A model generated the notes under the pieces. That model had not been told where the DNA came from. It saw nothing but the letters and a program-made list of their open reading frames with translations, and ran no database searches. A program made the translations under genes and the position numbers. DNA of 7,645 nucleotides from Gammaproteobacteria bacterium (GTDB lineage Bacteria; Pseudomonadota; Gammaproteobacteria; Thiohalospirales; Thiohalospiraceae): positions 1 through 7,645 of the forward strand of contig DRMK01000086.1 of NCBI GenBank assembly GCA_011322575.1. Reading direction: 5' to 3'. This document shows, in pieces, positions 1-5,343 of the stretch (within the stretch, counting starts at the first letter, position 1; each line of letters begins with the position of its first letter).

Positions 1-46
1 CCGCACCGCCCGCTGCCCGCGTAAACGGTAAATCCCGCCCGGCAAC

Positions 47-75
47 GCGACCCCGCATTTCCGATGGGATATAAT
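47..75 (+). promoter_or_regulatory. Probable sigma70-type promoter of the LemA-family gene
   Basis: A perfect consensus -10 hexamer, TATAAT, lies at 70-75. It stands out in otherwise GC-rich sequence. The hexamer 17 bp upstream (47-52, GCGACC) matches TTGACA only at its central GAC, so the -35 is weak although ideally spaced. There is no extended -10 TG at the required position. Transcription would start near 82, giving a leader of about 33 nt before the ATG at 116, with GGGAGAG at 101-107 as the ribosome binding site. The -10 is seen directly; promoter activity is inferred. Bases 1-46 show nothing I can identify, and any upstream plus-strand gene would end within the first few dozen bases. 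Confidence 0.55.
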
Positions 76-115
76 ACAAGTTCCAGGGACTATTTCTGCA
101 GGGAGAGAAATCACC

Positions 116-724
116 ATGCCCAACCTGAAGAGCGCCACAGCCATCGTCAGGCTGTTTTCCATGGTCTTGTTGCTAGGCATGCTGAGCGGCTGCGGCATAA
201 ACAACATCCCCACCTACGACGAGGCGGTCAACGCTGCCTGGAGCCAGGTGCAGAACCAGTACAAGCGGCGCGCCGATCTGATCCCCAACCTGGTGGAGAC
301 GGTCAAGGGGTTTGCCGCCCAGGAAAAGGAGGTGCTGACCGAGGTGATCGAGGCGCGCGCCAAGGCGACCGGCATGCAACTCCCCAAGGACATCCTCAGC
401 AACCCGCAGGCATTCAAGCAGTTCCAGCAGAGCCAGGACGCTCTCTCCAGCGCGCTGGCGCGCCTGATGGTGGTGGTGGAGCGCTATCCCGACCTGAAAT
501 CCAACCAGAACTTCCTCACCCTGCAGTCGCAGTTGGAGGGAACCGAGAACCGCATCTCCGTGGCCCGGCGCGACTACATCCAGGCGGTGCAGCGCTATAA
601 CACCGAGCTGCGCACCATTCCCGGGCGCTGGTGGGCGGCTCTGCTCTACTCCGATGCCAAGGTCAGGGAGAATTTCACCCAGCCGGAATCGGTTCAGGAA
701 CCGCCCAAGGTCCAGTTCAACTGA
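116..724 (+). CDS. LemA family lipoprotein
   Basis: Encodes a 202-residue LemA-family protein of unknown biochemical role. The N-terminus has basic residues (K5, R12), a hydrophobic stretch at about 13-22 and a lipobox L23-S24-G25-C26, so it should be a lipoprotein acylated at C26. Residue +2 is Gly rather than Asp, which would favour the outer membrane under the Lol rule. The mature part shows the LemA signature: AWSQVQNQY (41-49), RRADLIPNLV (51-60), a charged helix with IEARAKAT (78-85), and later RRDYIQAVQRYN (151-162). Predicted structure is almost entirely helical, as in known LemA folds. The C-terminal EPPKVQF resembles the tail of many family members. The ATG at 116 has GGGAGAG 8 nt upstream and gives an intact signal peptide. 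LemA genes are often followed by a TPM-domain gene; none follows here, and the gene instead converges on a tatD-family gene and appears monocistronic. Family assignment is firm; function is not known. Confidence 0.93.
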   Translation: MPNLKSATAIVRLFSMVLLLGMLSGCGINNIPTYDEAVNAAWSQVQNQYKRRADLIPNLVETVKGFAAQEKEVLTEVIEARAKATGMQLPKDILSNPQAFKQFQQSQDALSSALARLMVVVERYPDLKSNQNFLTLQSQLEGTENRISVARRDYIQAVQRYNTELRTIPGRWWAALLYSDAKVRENFTQPESVQEPPKVQFN

Positions 725-1490
725 AAGGAGGGCGGAACAGCGCCCTGAAATTGGCCGTGGTGATGCGCGCTATCTCCTCCGGCGGGCAGCCACGCAGCTC
801 CGCCAGACAGCGCGCCACCTCGCGCAGATAGGCTGGATGGTTGGGCTTCCCCCGGTGCGGTACCGGGGCCAGGTAGGGGGCGTCGGTCTCAATCAGCAGC
901 CGATCGTCCGGGATCTGCCGGGCCACCTCGCGAAGCGGTGCCGCGTTGCTGAAGGTAATGATCCCGGAAAACGAGATGTAAAATCCCATCTCCATGGCCT
1001 CCTGCGCCGTCTCCAGGTCGCCGGTGAAGCAGTGCATCACCCCGCCCGCCTCCGCCGCCCCCGCCTCGCGCATGATGCGCAGCGTATCCTGCGCTGCATC
1101 GCGGGTATGGACAATCAGTGGCTTGCCGCTCCTCCTGGCGGCCTCGATGTGAAGCCGGAAACGCTCCTGCTGCCACTCGGGCCCGCGCCCGGCGCGGAAG
1201 TAGTCCAGACCGGTCTCGCCGATGGCCACCACCTCCGGCTCCTCCGCCAGGGATAGCAGCTCCTGCAGCTCCGCCTCCCGCCCCTGCCGCTCGTTGGGAT
1301 GCACCCCAACGGAGGCGTACACCATGGAGTGGCGCCGCGCCAGCCCGATCACCTGGTGCACGTTCTCCATGTTGATGGAGACGCACAACAGCGCCTCCAC
1401 ACCGGCTTCACGGGCGCGTTCCAGGGCGGCGTCCGGCTCCTCGTCCAGACGATCCAGGTGACAGTGGGAGTCGATCAGGCCCGCTTCCAT
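717..1490 (-). CDS. ycfH: TatD family metal-dependent hydrolase (YcfH type)
   Basis: A 257-residue TIM-barrel metallohydrolase of the TatD family, which includes cytoplasmic DNases with 3'-5' exonuclease activity. The metal ligands are all visible: H9 and H11 in DSHCHLD (7-13), E92 in GETGLD (91-96), H128 in LIVHTRDA (125-132), H153 in VMHCFTG (151-157) and D203 in ETDAPYLAP (201-209). GVHP (62-65) is also family-typical. Length is normal. The position at the end of the mltG-tmk-holB block matches E. coli ycfH and the Pseudomonas tatD-like gene after pilZ, so the YcfH subgroup is preferred over TatD itself; this is by context only. The ATG at 1490 is preceded by GGGA in a hairpin (see 1497-1514). 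The stop lies inside the last codons of the convergent LemA gene. The biological substrate is unknown, and roles in DNA repair or D-aminoacyl-tRNA processing reported for relatives cannot be assigned from sequence. Confidence 0.95.
   Translation of the reverse strand: MEAGLIDSHCHLDRLDEEPDAALERAREAGVEALLCVSINMENVHQVIGLARRHSMVYASVGVHPNERQGREAELQELLSLAEEPEVVAIGETGLDYFRAGRGPEWQQERFRLHIEAARRSGKPLIVHTRDAAQDTLRIMREAGAAEAGGVMHCFTGDLETAQEAMEMGFYISFSGIITFSNAAPLREVARQIPDDRLLIETDAPYLAPVPHRGKPNHPAYLREVARCLAELRGCPPEEIARITTANFRALFRPPFS
729..746. terminator. Hairpin at the convergent lemA/tatD junction (weak terminator candidate)
   Basis: A perfect 6-bp inverted repeat AGGGCG / CGCCCT encloses the loop GAACAG. 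It begins 4 nt after the LemA stop codon and lies within the last codons of the tatD-family gene. Neither side has a proper T-run: the plus strand continues GAAATTGG and the minus strand continues CCTTTCAGTTG, which is the nearer to a U-tract. It could slow polymerase arriving from either side, but as an intrinsic terminator it is poor. Rho-dependent ending or transcription into the opposite gene is equally possible. Confidence 0.25.
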
Positions 1491-1496
1491 TGCATT

Positions 1497-1514
1497 CCCG
1501 GTGGTTGAACCGGG
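1497..1514 (-). promoter_or_regulatory. Hairpin between pilZ and tatD-family gene covering its ribosome binding site
   Basis: In mRNA sense (minus strand) the 24-nt gap reads CCCGGT-TCAACC-ACCGGG followed by AATGCA and the ATG. This is a perfect 6-bp stem with a 6-nt loop that starts directly after the pilZ TAG stop. Its 3' arm contains the only purine-rich Shine-Dalgarno-like bases (GGGA) before the tatD-family start. No T-run follows, so it is unlikely to be an intrinsic terminator. Ribosomes finishing pilZ would melt the stem, so translational coupling of the two genes is a plausible inference. Confidence 0.45.
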
Positions 1515-1853
1515 CTACATGGTATAGGTGGGACGCTCGCTCTTCAAGGCGCCGGCCAGACAGGTCTCGATCTTGGCGCGCAGATGCTTGCCCTCTATCT
1601 CAAGGAACTGGATCCCGATCCCGGCCGGGCGGTTGCCGCTCGCCCCCTCCGGCGTAATCCAGACCACATGGCCCACCACCGGCATGGTCTCGCTGTCATC
1701 CGGCAGGTTGAGCATCACGAACACCTCGTCCCCGAACTTGTGCGGCTTGGTGGAGGCCACGAACAGCCCCCCGTTGGCCAGAAACGGCATGTAGCAGGCG
1801 TAGAGATGGTTCTTGTCCCGTATGCGGACCGTATAAATATTCGATTTCACCAT
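1515..1853 (-). CDS. pilZ: Type IV pilus assembly protein PilZ
   Basis: A 112-residue protein that is essentially a single PilZ domain and closely resembles the founding Pseudomonas aeruginosa PilZ. In that family PilZ is needed for type IV pilus biogenesis and twitching, and in Xanthomonas it binds the ATPase PilB and the EAL-domain protein FimX. Visible landmarks are LYACYMPFLANGGLF (17-31), GDEVFVMLNLPD (41-52), VVWITPEGASGNRPAGIGIQF (about 63-83) and the conserved tail KIETCLAGALKSERP (94-108). The c-di-GMP motifs of canonical PilZ domains are missing: there is no RxxxR near the N-terminus, and NGGLF stands where D/NxSxxG would be. It is therefore expected not to bind c-di-GMP directly. 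The ATG at 1853 has a strong GAGGAAGAG ribosome binding site. It lies 22 bp after holB and 24 bp before the tatD-family gene, the same order as in Pseudomonas. The first codons are unusually AT-rich for this window. Confidence 0.95.
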   Translation of the reverse strand: MVKSNIYTVRIRDKNHLYACYMPFLANGGLFVASTKPHKFGDEVFVMLNLPDDSETMPVVGHVVWITPEGASGNRPAGIGIQFLEIEGKHLRAKIETCLAGALKSERPTYTM

Positions 1854-1875
1854 TGAGCTCTTCCTCGGCTACGGA

Positions 1876-2874
1876 TTAACGGCGGACCACGCCAGCCAGT
1901 GCGGACCAGGCCACCAGCAGCTCCTCCAGCTGCAGCTGCATGTTGAGAGCGATCTGCCCTTGGTGCCGCAACTGGACCACCCGCTCCAGGTAGCGGACCA
2001 GCTCCACGGAATCCGTGTAACGCGCGATCTCTCCCAGCAGATCCACCCGATCCCGGTTGGCCAGCAGCGGCGGCCGCCGGCTCTGTTTCAGGCGCAGAAT
2101 GTCCAGCACCCAGCTGCTGAGCCAGAACAGTGCCTGTGCCGCATCCCCGCGCTCCAGCCAGAGCCGCGCCACCGGCACGGGGTCGAGGCGGCCCGCGGAG
2201 AGCTGCCCGAACTCCTCCAGCATCTGCGCGCGCCGCTCCAGCACCCCCTCTCCGGCCAGACGCAGCGCCTCCAGGGGGGCACCGGCGGCCAGATCCAGCA
2301 GTAGCTCCCCCTCCCCCTGCGCCACTTCAGCGTGGCTGGCCAGCCACTCCAGCGCCACATGGCGCGCCGGCGGCGCGAATCCCACCTGCTGGCAACGGCT
2401 CCGTATGGTAGCCGGCAGCGCCCCGGGACGGTTCGTCACCAGTAGCAGCAACGTATCCGGAGCAGGCTCCTCCAGGGTCTTCAGGAGGCAGTTGGCGGCG
2501 GCCCGGTTCAGGGACTCCGCAGGCGCCAGGAGCACCACCCTGCCCCCCTCATAGTGGCTCTTCACAGCCAGGAACTCGCCCACCGCGCGCGCCTGATCAA
2601 CGGTGATCGCCCTGCCCTCATCTCGGGGATGGAGCGCCATGAAGTCGGGATGGCTTCCCGCCCGGAAACGGATGCACGCGGGGCAGTCGCCACAGGCGAA
2701 CCCCTCACCCTTCCTGTATCGGCACAACAGCGCCCCGGCTAAAGAGGTGGCAAACTGCCGCTTGCCCGTTCCGGCCACTCCGGCCAGCAGCAGCGCATGG
2801 GGCAAGCGGCCCGCTGCATGGCGCTCCTGGAGCTGACGCCACTGCTGCCCCTGCCAGGGAAGAATGCCGTTCAT
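1876..2874 (-). CDS. holB: DNA polymerase III subunit delta'
   Basis: Encodes delta', the stator subunit of the clamp loader that places the beta sliding clamp on primed DNA. I choose the ATG at 2874, giving 332 residues: it forms an ATGA overlap with the tmk stop and gives the usual start just before the family PWQ motif. A GTG at 2889 would add five residues, but AGGAG sits directly against it. In the 332-residue numbering, a P-loop-like GVAGTGKR is at 32-39, and a zinc-binding cluster is formed by C51, C61, C64 and C67 (CGDCPAC). HPD is at 75-77, AANCLLKTLEEP at 126-137, and the SRC motif at 159-161, which in clamp loaders supplies the arginine finger to a neighbouring ATPase subunit. The P-loop keeps its Lys but has Arg in place of Ser/Thr, in line with delta' not hydrolysing ATP. 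Neighbouring tmk and holB are co-transcribed in most gammaproteobacteria. Confidence 0.95.
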   Translation of the reverse strand: MNGILPWQGQQWRQLQERHAAGRLPHALLLAGVAGTGKRQFATSLAGALLCRYRKGEGFACGDCPACIRFRAGSHPDFMALHPRDEGRAITVDQARAVGEFLAVKSHYEGGRVVLLAPAESLNRAAANCLLKTLEEPAPDTLLLLVTNRPGALPATIRSRCQQVGFAPPARHVALEWLASHAEVAQGEGELLLDLAAGAPLEALRLAGEGVLERRAQMLEEFGQLSAGRLDPVPVARLWLERGDAAQALFWLSSWVLDILRLKQSRRPPLLANRDRVDLLGEIARYTDSVELVRYLERVVQLRHQGQIALNMQLQLEELLVAWSALAGVVRR

Positions 2875-3497
2875 CGCTGCGCCAGCCACTCCTCCAGCAC
2901 CATGGCGAGCGAGCGTTGCACCTGCTCCAGCGGACGGGAGGCGTCGATCACGCGGAACCGCCGGGGGTAGCGCCGCGCCTGCTCCAGATAGGCGGCGCGC
3001 ACCCGTTCGAAGAACTCCGTCCGCTCCCGCTCGAACCGATCCGGGGCGCTGCGCCGCCCGGCGCGGGCCATCCCCTGCTCCACCGGGAGATCCAGCAGCA
3101 GGGTCAGATCCGGCTCCAGGCCCTGCTGAACCCAGCTCTCCAGCGCCGCGATGCGCCCGCGGGGAACGCCGCGTCCCCCGCCCTGATAGGCGTAGGTGGC
3201 GTCGGTGAAACGATCACACAGCACCCACTGGCCACGCTCCAGCGCCGGATGGATGAGCTGTGCGATATGCTGGGCGCGGGCGGCGAACATCAGCAGCAGC
3301 TCGGTGTCGTCGGCGATCGCGCTGTTGCCCCGATCCAGCAGCAGCTCCCGGATCGTCTCTCCCAGCGGGGTACCCCCCGGCTCCCGGGTCACCACTGGCC
3401 GCTTGCCGTGCCGCTCCAGGCAGCGGCGCACGAACTCCAGATTGCTGGACTTGCCGGCCCCCTCGCCCCCTTCCAGGGTGATGAAACAGCCCTTCAC
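2871..3497 (-). CDS. tmk: Thymidylate kinase (dTMP kinase)
   Basis: A 208-residue cytoplasmic kinase that phosphorylates dTMP to dTDP with ATP, the step common to de novo and salvage dTTP synthesis. The Walker A loop GGEGAGKS is at 10-17. TREPGGTPLGE (37-47) and the DRF motif (95-97, within LCDRFTDATYAYQGGGRG) bind dTMP. The LID region (about 144-159, ARAGRRSAPDRFERER) is rich in Arg, as in the E. coli-type (class II) enzymes, whose catalytic base comes from the LID. LELLLMFAARAQH-type sequence at 66-78 is strongly conserved. The start codon is GTG at 3497, inside a GTGA overlap with the mltG stop. A GGGGGAG ribosome binding site lies about 7 nt upstream, so this start is well supported. It overlaps holB downstream by ATGA. 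Identification is secure. Confidence 0.97.
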   Translation of the reverse strand: MKGCFITLEGGEGAGKSSNLEFVRRCLERHGKRPVVTREPGGTPLGETIRELLLDRGNSAIADDTELLLMFAARAQHIAQLIHPALERGQWVLCDRFTDATYAYQGGGRGVPRGRIAALESWVQQGLEPDLTLLLDLPVEQGMARAGRRSAPDRFERERTEFFERVRAAYLEQARRYPRRFRVIDASRPLEQVQRSLAMVLEEWLAQR

Positions 3498-4513
3498 TTC
3501 CCTTCTCCCCCGCGCTTCAGCTGGTATCTCCTCACCGCCCGGTTATGCTCCTCCAGGGTGATGGAGAAGTGGTGGCTGCCGTCCCCCCTGGAGACGAAAT
3601 AGAGGGCCTCCCCCGGCGCCGGATGGAGGGCGGCGTGGATGGAGTCCCGCCCCGGCATGGCGATCGGGGTGGGGGGCAACCCCTTGTGGCGGTAGGTGTT
3701 GTAAATGTTGGAGCTGTCGCGCAGGTGCTTGCGGCGCAGATTGCCGTCGAAGCCCTCCCCCAGGCCGTAGATGATGGTGGGATCGGTCTGCAGCAGCATC
3801 CCCCGCTGCAGGCGGCGCACGAACACCCCGGCGATCTCCCGCCGCTCTTCCGGCAGGCCGGTCTCCTTCTCGATTATGGAGGCCATGATGAGCGCCTCGT
3901 CCGGGCTGCGGTAAGGGAGCCCGGCGGCGCGCCCCTGCCACTCCCGCTGCAGCACCCGCTCCATGGTCCGGTAGGCGCGGCGCAGGATCTCCAGGTCACT
4001 CATGCCGCGGGGAAAGCGGTAGGTGTCGGGAAAGAACCGCCCCTCCGGATGCACATCGGGATGGCCGAGACGGGCCATAATCTGTTTCTGATCCAGCCCC
4101 CGCAGGGTGTGCTTCAGATGGGGGGAGTCGGCGATGGCGGACAGCATGCGGGCGAAGTTCCACCCCTCCACCAGAGTCAAGCTGTAACTGGTGACCTCCC
4201 CCTGCGCCAGCTGCTCCAGCAGGCGGGCGCGGGTGAACCCGGGCTCGATGACATACTCTCCGGCCTGAATCCTGGAGGCCAGCCCCTTGAGGCGCGCCAC
4301 CCAGCTGAAGGTGGTGGCGTTTCCGATCACCCCCTCCTGCGCCAGGCGGCGGGCAACGCCGGCCAGGCTCTCTCCCGGCTCCACGGTGAACAGCAGCTCC
4401 CGGCCACCGGTGTCGATGGGCTCCTGGTGGAAGCCGCGCCACTCCATCCATCCCCACCCCCCCAGGAAGCTGCCCAGGATGAACAGCAGGCCGATGATCC
4501 GGTTCCATCTCAT
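3494..4513 (-). CDS. mltG: Endolytic murein transglycosylase MltG
   Basis: Encodes a 339-residue YceG/MltG protein, an inner-membrane endolytic transglycosylase thought to cut nascent glycan strands and so set their length. Residues 5-23 form one transmembrane helix with the catalytic part in the periplasm. A LysM-like region spans about 40-105 (FTVEPGESL to LAQGEV). The YceG domain follows, with LVEGWNFARML (114-124), FFPDTYRFPRG (160-170), the ASIIEKET motif (211-218), LQTDPTIIYGLG (241-252) and NIYNTYRHKGLPPTPIAMPG (269-288). E217 aligns with the catalytic E218 of E. coli MltG by direct count of the EKET motif. Length is almost identical to the E. coli protein (340). The ATG at 4513 overlaps the pabC stop as ATGA, and its own stop overlaps the tmk GTG start. 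The pabC-mltG-tmk neighbourhood is the standard one. Confidence 0.96.
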   Translation of the reverse strand: MRWNRIIGLLFILGSFLGGWGWMEWRGFHQEPIDTGGRELLFTVEPGESLAGVARRLAQEGVIGNATTFSWVARLKGLASRIQAGEYVIEPGFTRARLLEQLAQGEVTSYSLTLVEGWNFARMLSAIADSPHLKHTLRGLDQKQIMARLGHPDVHPEGRFFPDTYRFPRGMSDLEILRRAYRTMERVLQREWQGRAAGLPYRSPDEALIMASIIEKETGLPEERREIAGVFVRRLQRGMLLQTDPTIIYGLGEGFDGNLRRKHLRDSSNIYNTYRHKGLPPTPIAMPGRDSIHAALHPAPGEALYFVSRGDGSHHFSITLEEHNRAVRRYQLKRGGEGK

Positions 4514-5343
4514 GTCGATACCCTGGATCTCGTATCCTCTACATCTTTCTGCAACAAGGAGGTCACGCTGCCGGGGGCAGCGTAGTCGCGGCGCCCAACC
4601 CGGCGCACCGGCCAGAGCCCAATGATGCTGTTGGTGAGAAACAGCTCCTGCGCCAGCTCCAGATCCTTCCGCCGGAGAGAGGTTATCTCATAGGGGATCC
4701 CCCGCCGGCCGGCCGCCTCCAGCACCACCTCCCGCATGATGCCAGCAACCCCGCAGCGAGACAAATCGGGGGTCTGCAGCACCCCGTCCCGCACCAGGAA
4801 CAGGTTGCTCATGGTGCCCTCCACCAGCATCCCCTCGGAATCCAGCATCAACCCCTCGGCGATGGCCGGTTCCCGCCATTCGGCCCGGGCCAGCACCTGC
4901 TCCAGGCGGTTGAGATGCTTGATGCCGGCAAGCTGGCCGTTGCGTCCCAGGCGGGTGGCGCAGATCCGCGTCGCCACCCCCTTCAGCCAGAACTCCCGGG
5001 GCCACTCGGGCCAGGGATGCAGGGAGAGGATACGGAGGGGGGAAGGGGTGTCCGGAGGACGGTAGCCCCTCCCGCCGCTGCCCCGGCTCAGGATGATCTT
5101 GAGTACCGCGCGCTCCTGGCCGCGCGCCAGCTGCAGCGCCTCCCGGAGCAGCACAGCGGGATCCGGCATGCCGATTCCGAGCCGCTCACACCCCTTGCGC
5201 AGACGCGCCATGTGCGCACTCCACAGCTCGGGACGCCCCCGCCGCACGGCTATGGTCTCGAACAGGCCGTCACCATACTGGATGGCGCGGTCCGTGGCCG
5301 GAACGCTCTCTCCCGGAAGGCCGTTCACCAATATCCCGCTCAT
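4510..5343 (-). CDS. pabC: Aminodeoxychorismate lyase
   Basis: A 277-residue PLP enzyme of fold type IV. It splits 4-amino-4-deoxychorismate into p-aminobenzoate and pyruvate, the last step of pABA synthesis for folate. The N-terminal DRAIQYGDGLFETI (18-31), SRGSGGRGY (86-94), and RLGRNGQLAGIKHLNRLEQV (131-150) are close to E. coli PabC. K142 in GIKHLN is the expected Schiff-base lysine, and E175 in VEGTMSN (174-180) is the expected partner of the PLP ring nitrogen. FLTNSI (235-240) is the usual C-terminal PLP-domain motif. Branched-chain and D-amino-acid aminotransferases share the fold, but the KHLNRLEQ match and the directly adjoining pabB make PabC the clear choice. The ATG at 5343 overlaps the pabB stop as ATGA, with GGAG a few bases upstream. 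It is about 8 residues longer than E. coli PabC, in a polar C-terminal tail. Confidence 0.95.
   Translation of the reverse strand: MSGILVNGLPGESVPATDRAIQYGDGLFETIAVRRGRPELWSAHMARLRKGCERLGIGMPDPAVLLREALQLARGQERAVLKIILSRGSGGRGYRPPDTPSPLRILSLHPWPEWPREFWLKGVATRICATRLGRNGQLAGIKHLNRLEQVLARAEWREPAIAEGLMLDSEGMLVEGTMSNLFLVRDGVLQTPDLSRCGVAGIMREVVLEAAGRRGIPYEITSLRRKDLELAQELFLTNSIIGLWPVRRVGRRDYAAPGSVTSLLQKDVEDTRSRVST

Noticed and set aside
690..703. Inverted repeat CGGTTC-AG-GAACCG near the 3' end of the LemA gene, a possible terminator for tatD transcription.
   Set aside because: The 2-nt spacer is too short for a stable full stem, it lies in coding sequence, and no T-run follows on the minus strand.
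654..1256. A 200-codon plus-strand frame running from the end of the LemA gene across tatD, which could look like a second gene in a lemA operon.
   Set aside because: It is antisense to a complete TatD-family gene with all metal ligands. The product is Arg/Pro/Gly-rich without motifs.
1813..1840. AT-rich patch (TATAAATAT) in the start of pilZ, considered as a plus-strand or internal promoter.
   Set aside because: The only -35-like hexamer, TTGTCC at 1813, is 13 bp from TATAAA, which is too close. AT-rich first codons that limit mRNA structure explain the patch more simply.
2875..2889. GTG at 2889 as the start of holB, five residues longer.
   Set aside because: The AGGAG purine run directly abuts this GTG, leaving no usable spacing, whereas the ATG at 2874 gives the same ATGA overlap seen at the neighbouring junctions and the usual family N-terminus.
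3545..4585. A 346-codon open frame on the plus strand, antisense to all of mltG.
   Set aside because: It lies opposite a gene with full MltG motifs. Its translation is Gly/Pro/Gln-rich with no recognisable domain. Long antisense frames are expected when a GC-rich gene avoids certain codons.
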